A stretch of DNA of 64,000 nt from NCBI RefSeq assembly GCF_003589595.1, contig NW_020654810.1:17719129-17783128 (forward strand), read 5' to 3'. Positions within the stretch are counted from its first letter, which is position 1; each line of letters opens with the position of its first letter. This DNA is from Hyposmocoma kahamanoa (Eukaryota > Arthropoda > Insecta > Lepidoptera > Cosmopterigidae). Of the stretch, positions 1 through 10,276 are shown one piece after another. The notes under the pieces were generated by a model. That model was not told where the DNA came from. It did not search any database and saw only the letters and a program-made list of their open reading frames with translations. The position numbers and the translations under genes were made by a program.

Positions 1-356
1 CTCACACAGCACGAGAAACCATTTTGACCCTTCAGGAACTGCAGTTAGAAACCATTCGTCATCCTCCGCATTCACCAGACCTTGCTCCAACGGACTACCA
101 TTTTTTTCGTGATTTGGACAATTATCTACGTGACAAGAAGTTTTGTTCCCAGGAGGCAGTACAAAATGCTTTCACACAGTTTGTGCAGTCTAGATCGTCG
201 GAGTTCTATCGCAAAGGCATTAATAACCTTCCCATTAGATGGCAGCAATGTATAGATAATAATGGCAACTATTTTGATTAAATAAATTTGTTAAAAATTT
301 AAAAAATAAACAATTTAGATTTTCAGTACAAATCGGCAATTTCATACTTTAACCCC
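1..356 (+). mobile_element. mariner element, 3' part cut by the window edge
   Basis: This is the right end of a mariner-family (Tc1/mariner) DNA transposon. The transposase C-terminus is followed by about 70 bp of untranslated sequence and the inverted terminal repeat, which ends ..CTTTAACCCC at 356 with a TA target duplication at 357-358. The same terminal repeat bounds the element at 13423-14313, so both belong to one family. The left part lies outside the window. Confidence 0.9.
3..281 (+). pseudogene. mariner transposase C-terminal fragment
   Basis: The open frame runs from the window edge and starts with HTARETILTL, the residues that follow the second catalytic Asp motif (HDNARPHTA) in mariner transposases. 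It contains SPDLAPTDYHFF with the third catalytic Asp. Counting from the usual position of the second Asp gives the D34D spacing of mariner. It ends in ..RWQQCIDNNGNYFD and a TAA stop, typical of the family. No stop or frameshift is seen in the visible 93 residues, so this copy may be recent or intact, but the N-terminal DNA-binding domain and the first two catalytic residues are out of view. The protein would cut and paste the element in the nucleus. Confidence 0.88.
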
Positions 357-358
357 TA

Positions 359-944
359 TTATTTTGGACATGAAGATATGGCACAGCTTCCCAAACACCG
401 CCCAGCGAAGATTGATCTCTTTCTCGAAGTTGGACCTAGGTAAATTATAGGTATTTTTAATTATTCTAGTAATATGCGTACTTTACTAGGTTAAATTATT
501 TTTAATTACTTTGTAAACAGAACATCGATTTCCACGTGCGATTTACTCGAGATATTTTCCTAGAATAGCGATCTGTAAACGTAAGAGGGTCCACTATAAA
601 TACATAATGTCTTAAGTAATTTACAATTTCGCTTTAAACAATTCATGGCTTCAAGACGTTAATAATGTGCTTTACACGTATTACTTGTTTCCTGGAACGT
701 TAATTTATTCGAACGTTATATATAGGTTTGCGCGAGCCCGAGCGCGAGCTACGTACTACGCCGCCCTATACATATATTTGTAAGTGATGTAGAACAACGG
801 TGTTCAATCGAATAACGTATTAGCGATACAAAATATTAATAGTGACGTGATTGCTCTACAACATATCAAAATATTGAATCTCTAGCGACACTTAGTATCT
901 AAATTTCACAGGATAAGTAAGCACTATTCACGCACGCCATATTT
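359..944. other. No gene recognised
   Basis: AT-rich sequence with a short CpG-containing patch near 728-765 (gcgcgagcccgagcgcgagc). No coding frame or repeat family was identified. Confidence 0.5.
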
Positions 945-1160
945 GACGACCTCAGTGGTCGAGTGACTTGCACATAGGTTTTCATGGTGTCGCCATCTCT
1001 GAGGTCCCGGATTCGATCCCCGGCCGGGTCAGTGTAGAGAAGTAACTTTTCTATATTGTCTCGGGTCTAGGTGTCTGTAGTTCCATAACACAAGTACTTT
1101 AGCTACTTACTTTGGGATCAGATCAATGTATGTAATATTGTCTAATATTTATTTATTTAA
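945..1160 (+). repeat. SINE-A copy 1 (tRNA-derived)
   Basis: The head has an A-box-like TGGTCGAGTGAC and a B-box-like GATTCGATCCC, the internal polymerase III promoter of tRNA-derived SINEs. A body shared with copies at 27.8, 41.1 and 51.9 kb follows (TATTGTCTCGGGT.., GATTTCCATAACAC-like). The 3' end is AT-rich (TTATTTATTTAATTATT). It is a non-coding retroposon mobilised by a LINE. Confidence 0.75.
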
Positions 1161-1738
1161 TTATTATTTATACCAATGTGCACTGGCATACACGCGTAAC
1201 GATTGATAAAAAATATAAAGAAATACATAGTAGGTAACTCTTCATTATTCCTTTTATTATATCCTGGAAAATATTGCATTTGTAGGTAATTAAGTAATAA
1301 ATTGTGACTAAGACTATTTATTATTTATAAATTTGATAACGAACCATACGTAGGAAAATTATTACGTAATTACTCGCGTAATAAATAAGGTAAAATTCTA
1401 CTTTATTTGCCCACATTAACAATACACAGCAGAAACACAAAATTTAAGTTCCGTTTATTTTTATTATATTTATAATTATTTAGTACCGTTATTGCATTAA
1501 GCAATTTCTTTCAGATACGTTCCAGGTAGGAAGCGCTGTACTGAGAATTTATGAATTAAAGTACCAAAGTAATCAATAAGTTAAGAAAGCAAGCCTGTCT
1601 TATAATCTAATAATTGATCAAGGTATAGGCGGCATCATATCAAGCTAAACATTATCGAACTTTATTCCGTCGCTCAGGAGACGGTATTCAAACAAGGGTG
1701 TATAGCTGTGCTGTTGACTGTTCCTTCAAATATTTCGT
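1161..1738. other. No gene recognised
   Basis: AT-rich sequence with no recognisable coding exon or repeat. Confidence 0.5.
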
Positions 1739-1990
1739 AGCAGTAGAGCTCCTTGTGAAAGAGTTCGTCAATGTCAATATTACTGTGTTCCAGTTTTGAA
1801 GGGTAAGGGTGCTGGTGAAATTACAGGCACTAGGACTTGTCACCTTATGTCTCAGAGTGATGGGCGCTGTGGCAATACCCCTCAGATCTCTATTTAAAGC
1901 TATGAGCGGCACTGCAATTGTTATTGACAGGCGTGTAGCTTACCATCAAGCGCATGACTTGTTCGTCCCGCCACTTGATATTAATAAATT
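1739..1990 (+). repeat. Family D retroposon copy 1
   Basis: It starts AGCAGTAGAGCTCCTTGTG, passes through GGTGCTGGTGAAATTACAGG and GACTTGTCACCTTATGTCTC, and ends TTACCATCAAGCGCATGACTT..CACTTGATATTAATA. The end resembles the common lepidopteran LINE tail (ttaccatcaggcg..), which suggests a LINE-mobilised non-coding retroposon. Short frames inside it recur in every copy but contain stops and are not genes. Confidence 0.8.
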
Positions 1991-2084
1991 GATATTAAGA
2001 AAAAAATACCACTTTCGATTTACACGTGTAATAATTTTACCCAACATTAGGAGAGAATAATAATCATCTTATTTAAGAGTCAAA

Positions 2085-2330
2085 CTTTTGTCAGTGTAGC
2101 CTCCTCCCCTGCTCATGGTCTATAACCAGCTCGTATACCTCTTTGAAGCAACTTACTTTGACATTCTTCTTTATTTGTTCACAATACGCAATTCTTGGTT
2201 TTCTCTCTTTATATTTCCGTCTATCTTCCCCTCAATTAAAAGTTTTATAAATTTATCACTACGTAACAGATGTCCAACGTTTTACCCCTTCTTATTTATA
2301 TCGTTAGGTAGGGAAAGCAATACTAATTAG
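2085..2330 (+). repeat. Family G repeat copy 1
   Basis: It shares a collinear pattern with 37785-38000: GCCTC.CC.CCTGCTCATGG/TCATAGCCAGC, CTTCTTTATTTGTTCACAATA, then CCTCAATTA and ACGTAACAGATG. The similarity is moderate, so this is an old dispersed repeat, possibly an antisense LINE fragment. Direction is arbitrary. Confidence 0.45.
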
Positions 2331-3310
2331 TAAGTCTAACAAGAACAAGTGGTGTACTACAAGTAGAAACAGGTGATAGCGTATTGAAGAACAACGTGCT
2401 AGAGCAATCAAGTCAAGAGTCTTTGAAATGGGGAGAGACTTTCAAAATTACGAACAAAGTTATTAAGATTTCATCAAGTAAATAACCCTCAAAAGAGAAT
2501 TTATCGAAAGCATGAGGATCATTATATAAAAATTTCAAATTCTCCCATTCAGTTAGCAATTTCCATTCCAGGCCAATATAACTATTCATTAAAACAAATG
2601 AAAGAGTTTTAAAGAAGTCCGCCAGCAGCATTTTCTAACGAGGTTAACAAGCGACAACGGCTCGCACTAATTAGGAACATCGAGATTCGCAGCTTCTTGT
2701 ACACCATGTCCGCCTGGTACTCAGCATTTAATTAACTAGTTTTAAACGGCGCTAACAACTTGTATCACGTTTCAAGGGAAATTATAACACCTCTTTAGAC
2801 TCTTATCAATATATGTCTAACAGTTAAGTCTAACTTGCATAAAAAAACTAATAGCAGATAATTATATAAAATAAATATCACCTATTTTAAAAGCAGGTGT
2901 TAAAGTTGCAAATCTAAACCACCAATTCGGAAATGCTGCTGAGAAGAGGGGAGCACGAATACTTGAAATTAACGATTTAACATTGCAAGCTGCGTCAAAT
3001 AATGTATTTAGTATTTTCTGACATATCTATATATACTAATTGTGTTTTAAGTACATATTTTATTGTGACATCTAGTAACATTTTTCAACTATTATCAAAT
3101 GTGTACAATTGCGTTTAAATTCACGTATGCAGGCTGGGCTTCCATGTGATATTATTAAAAGAACATAATATGTTACACGTAGTTTAGCCTGTTGAAGTGC
3201 AAACGTATGATGTACATTCAATACGTTTGTATGCCCAATGTTTGGCCGGAAACTATTTTGTTATCTAACACTTTGTTTATATATGTACATCATATAACTC
3301 TACTGCAACA
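2331..3310. other. No gene recognised
   Basis: AT-rich sequence. Short frames (for example minus strand 2413-2631) show no recognisable domain or splice context. Confidence 0.5.
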
Positions 3311-3618
3311 GACAGTAGAACTACTTGTGAAAGAGTTCATTCAGGGAAGTACTGTCACCTTATTATCAACATTATGGCACCTTATTATCAACACAACAAC
3401 ACTGTAGTGTTCCAGTTTTGAAGGGAAGTAAGGGTGCTGGTGAAATTACAGGCACATGAGACTTGTCAACTTATGTCTCAGGGTGACGGGCACAGTGGCA
3501 GTGCGCCTTAGATCTTTGCGATTTAAAGCTCTCAGTGGCACTGCAACTGTTATGGACAGGCGTGTAGCTTACCATCAGGCGCACGGCCAGTTTGGCCCGC
3601 CGCTTGATATTATAAAAC
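3311..3618 (+). repeat. Family D retroposon copy 2
   Basis: Nearly full-length copy. It carries a short local duplication in its first third (ACCTTATTATCAACA.. appears twice around 3358-3390), which other copies lack. It ends CGCTTGATATTATAAAA. Confidence 0.8.
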
Positions 3619-5409
3619 CTGTCTTTTGTAATGAAAATTAATTAAGAATTTTTGTAATTCGTACACGCAGTTTATTTGACACGACATCTTTATTATAGTA
3701 ATATTTATGCTATAAACATTAACATCAACAAATTGTAAAATATATGAAGGCACTCGTGCTGCTATCAGAGTGGTTTTCCGTTTGTTTTTTTCTCGCTAGG
3801 CGTGTATTATTGACCGAGTAAATTATATCTCCATAAAATACGGGTTATCTTAATTACTTTTACTTTCTTATTACTCTTAATTTTAGAATCACTAACTGAA
3901 GGAAACGATCAAGGATAGCTATAATTAATTAAGGTTCAAAAATATCTAATAAATATCGTCCTCCAAACACGTGGGTGCATGTGCACGTCAACACGATCCA
4001 AGGATGACAACCCGCTCAAGATGGCCGCCTCCCCAGTGTTTGGTGTTCGTTCTAATAATGATGCCAGGTATCGCCAGAATCCTCTTAATGACGACCATCG
4101 ATTAGATGTGACGCCTCTAATGTCTTCCTCCTATTTTGCGAATGCGCTGACATATATTTTAATAGACAAGCCGGAGATCAACAACGTAAAGTAATAAACA
4201 AAACAAAATTTGCTGCCATAAAATACCATAATTTATCATAATGGTCACGAAAATGTACTGTATAAATTCTTAGATAATAAATTATCGTCCTAAATTGCTA
4301 AAGGTGCTATAAAACCGCTTTAGAAGGAAAACACTTTAAGTAACGTCGTCGCAAAAAAAGCCGTGGGTGTTCTCGGAACTCATTAATTTCCCGTCGCCCA
4401 GTTTTAATTGGATATCCTTAAGAAGTTTGCAAAGTTCGTCCTACTTTAGTTACGCAATGGTAGTAAACAAATAAATCCTCTCTGGGGCGGAAACCATTGG
4501 ATTGAAAAGTTTGTTGGTGGAGTACTGTTGTTTGACGCGAGATTTAAAAGTAATCGTATTTTAACATGGGCGATTTTTTCTTAGATACGACCAGAAAATT
4601 GTTTTCATTTTCATCGTTATCTGGTTGCGGATTTCAAGGAAATTGTTCTTTTTTATTTTAAAAAATTTTCCTGTGTATTCAAACATACATACTTATACAT
4701 ACATACTTTCAAAGTACATCGTTATGTCATGTCCTCCTTACTCTAAGTCTCTCAGCACTGTGATTGTTTTTGCAATTGAAGGTGCTCATGACGATGTTAA
4801 GGTGAAGTGAGGCCCTAAATAGATAAAATATGTTTTGACGTATTTAGACCACAAGGGAAAGCGGTTTCGACATTATAAAATACTAAATCAACTTGTATTT
4901 TCAATAATAATGAAAACAGAAAATACCAATAGCGAACTATTATATTAGTTAACTAGACTTTCCTCAATAAAAAAAATCCGCAAAATTTACATTTTTTTAT
5001 ACCCACAGAAAAATCTAGGTATTGCATTATTTCAATGAAATTTTTTGTCCCATGTTTCGTAATAAACACGTCAGCGTACTATGCTTATTTTACGGTAAAA
5101 GAGTATATTTTATTTCTGAAAGACCAATGTTTAAATATGGTGCAATGAATATCTTCGCGTCTTCAAAATCTACACAACCACGATACCATTTCGCTTTAAC
5201 TTGAACACCAATTGTTATACTTATTCAGTGGATTATTTAGTAACTTGAATTGGATGGGGATTGAATTTGAAGTTTTGAAATATACGTCGATGCCTGCGAA
5301 GCATTGATCCAGCCAGTTGTCAACAATATATGTCTTTTGGTATAAAGTTTTAAACAAATTACTTATCCTTACAACATCATCATCAGTAGCAGAGAGCTCC
5401 TTGTTTTAG
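3619..5409. other. No confirmed gene; weak open frame at 3979-4194
   Basis: Mostly AT-rich unique-looking sequence. A 71-codon plus-strand frame at 3979-4194 sits in a locally less AT-rich stretch (MAASPVFGVRSNNDARYRQN is part of it). It has no recognised domain and no clear splice signals, so it is not called as a gene. The stretch also holds an AAGATGGCCGCC motif near 4018. Confidence 0.4.
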
Positions 5410-5732
5410 AAGCAGTAGAGCTCCTTGTGAAAAGTTCGTCCAAGTAAATTACTGACACCTTACCTATTTCTGCCGAAAGCAGTATAAATGTGAGCATTAT
5501 CGCTTTCCGGTTTGGAAGGGTAAAGGTACTGGTGAAATTACATACACATGAGACTTGACAACTTATGTCTCAGGGTGACAGGGCGCAGTGGTAGTGCCCC
5601 TCAGATCTTTGCAGTTTAAAGCTCTGAGTGGCACTGTAATTATTATGGATAGGCGTGTCACTTACCACCAGGCGCACGACATGTTCGTCTCGTCCCTTGA
5701 CATTATTAAAAATAAAAATAAAATAAAAAATA
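5410..5732 (+). repeat. Family D retroposon copy 3
   Basis: Full-length copy ending CTTGACATTATTAAAAATAAA with an extended A/T-rich tail. A short partial duplicate of the head (agagctccttgtt) lies just upstream at about 5396. Confidence 0.8.
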
Positions 5733-5884
5733 GTCATTTTAGCCCCCAAAGAACGCCACAACAACCACATCTTCGATGTGCAGATTTCATCATGTGTTTT
5801 CCTTTACTGAAAAGACTATAGTAAATTTCAAAAATAGTAACTTTTTTGTTAATACTTTTATGTAAATTATCGTCTTAATTTCAG

Positions 5885-6205
5885 ACTAAAGATATTCACT
5901 GCTGGACATAAGCCTCCCCGAAATATCATCACAATGACAGGTTTTGCGCTGCTTCATCATCAATCCGGCTAGTAGAAGTATTTAGGCCATAATTTGCCAC
6001 GCCAGCGAAATGTGGGTTGAGGACTTCATACGGGTTCTGATCCTTCTTTGACGTGCAGGATTCATCACGATGTTTTCGTTTACTGAAAAGCTCATGGTAA
6101 ATTTCAAAGTAAATTTCGCACATAAATTTTGAAACATTAGAACGGATTTGAACCCTACTGCCTCTAAAGCAGAGGTAGTATGTCAAACTATTAGGCTACC
6201 GCGGC
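5885..6205 (-). repeat. SINE-F copy 1, minus strand
   Basis: On the minus strand the head reads GGTAGCCTAATAG with a B-box-like region (GGTTCAAATCCG), followed by the body GAGCTTTTCAGTAAACG.. and the tail TCCAGCAGTGAATAT. SINE-F is shared with 11.9, 41.7, 46.6, 51.3 and 52.3 kb. The tail TGCTGGACATAAGCCTCC resembles the 3' end of a common lepidopteran LINE. Confidence 0.7.
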
Positions 6206-6209
6206 TTCT

Positions 6210-6535
6210 TCTTGCGCTGCTTGCTTCCAGCGAATTCCCACAACCTTCATCAGGTCATATCAGTTCACCTTGCAAGTGGTCTGCCCAAGCTGCGTCTCCC
6301 GATACGCGGTCGCCACTCGAGACATCTTCGGTCTCATCGGCCATCTGTTCTGCGAGCAAAGTGCCCAGCCCACTGCCACTTAAGTTTTGCAATTCCTTGG
6401 GCTATTTCGGTTACTCTGGTTCTTTTGCGGATATCCTCATTACAGATTCGATCTTGCAGTGAAACTCCCTAGCGCTTTCCATAACCCTTGGATTTCCTTT
6501 TTATGAGGGTCATAGTGAGAGAACACGTCTCAGTA
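6210..6535 (-). pseudogene. LINE reverse-transcriptase C-terminus (decayed)
   Basis: The minus-strand translation gives RICNEDIRKRTRVTEIAQ then IAKLKWQWAGHFARRTDGR, a stop, and then LEWRPRIGRRSLGRPLAR. I recognise this as the C-terminal tail of an RTE/craft-like LINE endonuclease-reverse transcriptase common in Lepidoptera (rirnedirrrtrvtdia..iaklkwqwaghiarr.dgrw). Several in-frame stops show it is dead. It is 5'-truncated and lies next to SINE-F copy 1. Confidence 0.75.
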
Positions 6536-6939
6536 TCTTATCTTTTAATACTTAAAACTGAAACACCTTACCGAAGTCTATTCTATGTACATATACGGAT
6601 GATACCATTCTTCCTACAACGGTTACCGATAGGAATAATGTTATAACCATGTTTGTAACAGATTAATGCGCCTTAATCCTGGGCGGTACCTATAGGGGAA
6701 AAACAGGAAGTGTCTCGCAGACAATTCATTTATCTTTTACCTTTGTGTGCTATGCTTTTATGCTGTGTAATCTCGACCTACTTATTTTTGGTAAACAAAG
6801 TAATCTTCCATTAGATAACGAAGTTTAAACATACCTGGGCGGATGTAGCTATTTAAACAATTATAAACAATTTAAAAAATTGTTACGTTTATAAAAGGGA
6901 TGATGCCACTCAATGAGACCTAAGTTGTGTCTATTTTAT
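6536..6939. other. No gene recognised
   Basis: AT-rich sequence with no recognisable exon or repeat. Confidence 0.5.
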
Positions 6940-7222
6940 AACCGACTTTAAAAAATAAGAGGTTCTCAGTTCTGCTGCATTTTTTTTTATGTATGTTACG
7001 CGATTACTCTATCGTCATTCGGAATTTGTGAAACAATTTTGATGATTTTTTTTTTTTGTTTCAAAGGGGTTACCTTATTGGTACCATTTAAAATTGAAAA
7101 AAATATGCCACCTATTATATTATATGTATTATAAGGGTGGCAAACTAGAGGATGAATCCAGTTTCGCATTTTCCGGTAACCGATTTCAATAAAACTTGAC
7201 AAATAGATGTAATTCCACAAAC
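6940..7222 (+). repeat. Family K element copy 1
   Basis: It starts AACCGACTTTAAAAAATAAG and keeps the family landmarks: TACGCGATTACTC, ATTTTGATGATTTTTT, GGGTGGCAAACTAGAGGATG and TTTCCGGTAACCGATTTC. It stops at ACAAACTTTTGAGG, just before the expected terminal GTCGG and hairpin, where SINE-B copy 1 begins. Confidence 0.75.
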
Positions 7223-7224
7223 TT

Positions 7225-7445
7225 TTGAGGAAAAGTCAACCACATCAATTATCTAGTCTCCAAGTAGGGAATTCCGTGTACAGTGAGTACCAGATAACCC
7301 AAATCAGAAGTAATTTAGAAAAGTTTCTTTCCCAAATTGGTCCTACCGTGGATAGAACCCAGGACAACATCATCCATTGCGCACAATCCACAGCCACCGA
7401 GATCGTCAATATTAGGTTTGGTGTTATAATTTTATACCTCAATAC
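7225..7445 (-). repeat. SINE-B copy 1, minus strand
   Basis: On the minus strand the B-box-like GGGTTCTATCCACG is followed by GTAGGACCAATTTGGGAAAG and GGTACTCACTGTACACGG. This matches the order seen at 28425-28630 (GTTCGATTTCCGG, AAATTGGTTC, GGTACTCATAG). It is a tRNA-derived retroposon. Confidence 0.6.
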
Positions 7446-7892
7446 AACGACGTACAACAAAATAATCGTAATTCTTGTTATACCTAATTGTTATACAATT
7501 CGAATATGCACCAGCAACGCACCAATTGTTGGTCCGTGATAATAAATATCCACTTTGGTTTATGCTCGCTCCAAATCGTTGCTTTTGAAGAATAGTGGCT
7601 CTACCCAAAATAATTCATATTTGTCTTTGTAACAAGGCTGCATTTAAAATGTGCTAAATTTCATTGTAGAAAAACACTGAACTTTTTATAGGTTAAAATT
7701 CAGACGTGATAACATGGACTGGAAATGTATGATTCGTCGGCTTTGCCCGCTATATATGCTTTGTTGTTTTTAAACCACCGTTCTTGAATTTGAGACACGC
7801 CGCTATTTTGAAAGCCAACGAAATTTTAAACCAATCGTAGCTATCTGTTCTTATGCACATGCTACGGAAAAAAATTTAATTAATCAATTTAA
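7446..7892. other. No gene recognised
   Basis: AT-rich sequence with no recognisable exon or repeat. Confidence 0.5.
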
Positions 7893-8068
7893 ACTGCCTT
7901 TGTGGCCGAACGGTTACCATGCTGGACGGCCACGCAGAGGTTCCAGATTCGATTCCTGGGCCGGGAGAAATATGTGTATGGCCTACATTTATTTCTCTCG
8001 TGAGTTTGGGTGTAATTTGTGGTTGTCTATATGTGTGTCTATGGCACCCGCGACACAGAGTTTCCCGG
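7893..8068 (+). repeat. SINE-C copy 1
   Basis: The head GTGGCCGAACGGTTACCATG (A box) and GATTCGATTCCTGGGCC (B box) is tRNA-like. The body TATGGCCTACATTTATTTCT to CACCCGCGACACAGAGTTTC is shared with copies at 12.8, 20.6, 33.5/34.6, 38.1, 45.1 and 62.2 kb. In place of the usual CTAGTGCGGGGCTATG..(TTA)n end, this copy ends at CCCGGGG and a TCG microsatellite. Confidence 0.85.
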
Positions 8069-8089
8069 GGTCGTCGTCGTCGTCGTCGA
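8069..8089 (+). repeat. (TCG)n microsatellite
   Basis: About six tandem TCG triplets between SINE-C copy 1 and SINE-B copy 2. Confidence 0.8.
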
Positions 8090-8099
8090 ATTGCCTATA

Positions 8100-8250
8100 C
8101 TATGGGTACCAAAGTAACGGAGTCCACTCCGAGGCACTTCCCTGAACTCTCAGACGAGAACAAATTTAGAAAAGTTCATTTTCCAATTCGTTCCTACCGG
8201 GAATCGAACCCGAGACCTCCTCATCCAGCGCCAGTCGTTATCGAAGACAG
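8100..8250 (-). repeat. SINE-B copy 2, minus strand
   Basis: On the minus strand it has GAGGTCTCGGGTTCGATTCC (B box), GTAGGAACGAATTGG, and GGAGTGGACTCCGTTACTTTG near its 3' end. It is directly adjacent to SINE-C copy 1, in the opposite orientation. Confidence 0.7.
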
Positions 8251-8671
8251 GTTGGTTTTATTCACACCCGTTAAAGTGATGCGGGCATTATTCATAGTAG
8301 ACGGGCATATCAAATTGCCTGTAACACGTATAAGCATATTATTCAGGATTATTTCAACATATTTGCGGCGGTTGGCACAAACATTTGGGGCAAACGTGCG
8401 TAGAGAGATTTTGCGAGGACTTAGTTCCGACCTCGACAACTTTTTGTACCCGCCTCGTTATGTGTCCCGTTATATTCTAGGTCAGTAAATGTTGATAATT
8501 TAGATCTGTATATGTAGTCCGACTATAAGGCAATTTTATTGTGTGAAATTGTAATATTATTAAATATTAACTTAGCAGAGCTGCAGTCGGCTGTCATGTG
8601 TCAGGAGATTGTACAAACAACTTTAGTTAAGCTGACGATATGGCACTGTTGAGTCCTTCTATTAGTTATTG
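8251..8671. other. No gene recognised
   Basis: A frame crosses 8251-8488 as an extension of the SINE frames. It has no recognised domain and is not called. Confidence 0.4.
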
Positions 8672-9119
8672 GAATGAGGAAAGTTATTGACATATGTGAA
8701 CGGTATGCTATCGCTCATGGTCTCATTATAACGTGAAAAAGACAGAACTGATGGCGTTTAATTATGACAAAGGGCCAGACATTGTTGCGCCGTTAACTTT
8801 AACGTTAAAAGTAGTTTCTACATTTAGATACCTGGGACACATTGTTACAGATAGACTTACGGATGATGAGGACCTTGAGAGGCAGCGCCGAGCTATCTCA
8901 GTGAAGGGCAATATGTTGGCGCAGCGTTTTGCAAGCTGCTCTGACCAGGTGAAAGTTACTCAGTTTCGGGCATACTGTCAGGCGTTGTATGCGAGTCAGC
9001 TGTGGTATAATTACACTAAACGATCGTTAAACACTTTACGAGTGCAGTACAACAACGCATTTCGAGCCATGTTACGTTTTTACGCCCTTTTACGAAAGCG
9101 TCTGTGGTCTTTTGCATAG
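8672..9119 (+). pseudogene. LINE reverse-transcriptase C-terminal fragment
   Basis: A continuous frame from about 8714 encodes KKTELMAFNYD, FRYLGHIVTD, ERQRRAISVKGNMLAQRF and LRVQYNNAFRAMLRF. I recognise the C-terminal part of a lepidopteran non-LTR retrotransposon reverse transcriptase (klrYLGHiv.d..dd.dieRqrRal.vk.NmLarkF, then LRVaYNNafR). Upstream catalytic motifs (YADD) are absent, so it is 5'-truncated as usual for LINE insertions. The frame stops early after RLWSFA, compared with relatives that continue. Confidence 0.85.
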
Positions 9120-9368
9120 AGACTAAATAAGTCCAGTAATGAACTTGTGCAGACTTTGTTTTTACAACTGTTTTCAATATTCCTAATGTTAATCTTGTTA
9201 ATTGTATTTTAATTTTCTAACTTTTTGACATTTTTAATTAGTAACTTGAATTTAATTTTTAATTTTTATTTTATTTATAGCTTTTAAATTTTTAGAACCG
9301 TGTAATGTATAATGTAATTTTATGGGATTAATGCCTAAATAAATAAAATAATTGAATTGAATTGAATA
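9120..9368 (+). mobile_element. LINE 3' untranslated tail
   Basis: It continues directly from the reverse-transcriptase fragment through AT-rich sequence with ATGTATAATGTAATTTTATG and ends in CCTAAATAAATAAAATAATTG plus three ATTGA repeats. The simple-repeat end marks the 3' end of the retrotransposon. Confidence 0.7.
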
Positions 9369-9396
9369 TTATGTTGTAAAGAAAAACGTGTCTTAT

Positions 9397-9625
9397 AATT
9401 TTTTTTTGTTTATGGTACTAATAGATGAGACGACGTAGACGTGGTGATAAGCGATCCAATGGTCCATAGCAGTTGCATACCACTCAGAGCTATCAAAATT
9501 ATCTGAGAGGTCACCACGTCCGGCACCCGGAAACATAACTTGACAAGTCCCATGTGCCTGTAATTTCACCTTCACCCTTCAAAACCAGAACGCAATAACA
9601 TCCATAGTGTTCACATAACTGCCTA
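9397..9625 (-). repeat. Family D retroposon copy 4, minus strand, truncated
   Basis: The tail is at the left (ATAATTTTTTTT) and AAATTACAGGCACATGGGAC (minus sense) is preserved. The family head GTAGAGCTCC is missing, so the copy is 5'-truncated, as expected of a retroposon. Confidence 0.7.
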
Positions 9626-10078
9626 GCTATAACTGTTATGGATATCATTAAATAGTGACATTTTCTATAACATTTTGTCGACATGATCTAGTAAGTAATA
9701 TCTAAGGTCGGGCTCATGAAATATTTTTCAACACACACATAGCCTCGCACTAGGAAAATTCAGTATCGCGGGTTCATTGGTGATAAAAAGTCGGTGTGGG
9801 TCCTAAAATTTTATTCAGTTTCATTCCATGAATCCCTCACGTAGTACTTGCAGTGCAATATGGGTTTATGGTTAAAAAATCCCCACCAATGTATCATTTT
9901 ACCCATTATATCAAATTTTTTGGTAATAGATTCTAAAACAGTGCTTCTATTAAATGATTATTGACTATTTTCGTGTTCCAGTATACAATCAAATAAAAAT
10001 GTCTTACAGTGTTTGAAACGTATTACAGGGCGAAAATAAGCAAATTTGTTCGAGAAAACGTTTAAGAATAATTTAATA
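9626..10078. other. No gene recognised
   Basis: AT-rich sequence with no recognisable exon or repeat. Confidence 0.5.
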
Positions 10079-10276
10079 GCAGTAGAGCTCCATGGAAAAG
10101 GGAATTACAGGCACATGGGACTTGTCAACAAATGTCTCAGGATGACGGGCGTAGAGCAATGGCCCTCAGATCTTTGTGATTTAAAGCTTTGAATGGCACT
10201 GCAACTGTTATGGACAGGCGTGTCACTTAACACCAGGCAAGACTGGTTCGTCCCGACGCTTGGTATCATAAAAAAG
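10079..10276 (+). repeat. Family D retroposon copy 5, internal deletion
   Basis: The head AGCAGTAGAGCTCC is joined directly to AAAAGGGAATTACAGGCACA, so about 120 bp of the first half is missing. The second half and the tail TTGGTATCATAAAAAA are present. Confidence 0.75.

Noticed and set aside
1809..2060. Recurrent frame with LCLRVTG..LRSLRFKA..VMDRRVAYHQAH peptide
   Set aside because: It occurs in every family D copy with different stops and frameshifts, with no sign of selection on the frame. It is non-coding retroposon sequence.
7900..8488. Plus-strand frame of 189 codons
   Set aside because: It reads through SINE-C, a TCG repeat and an inverted SINE-B. The same peptide fragments recur at every SINE-C copy.
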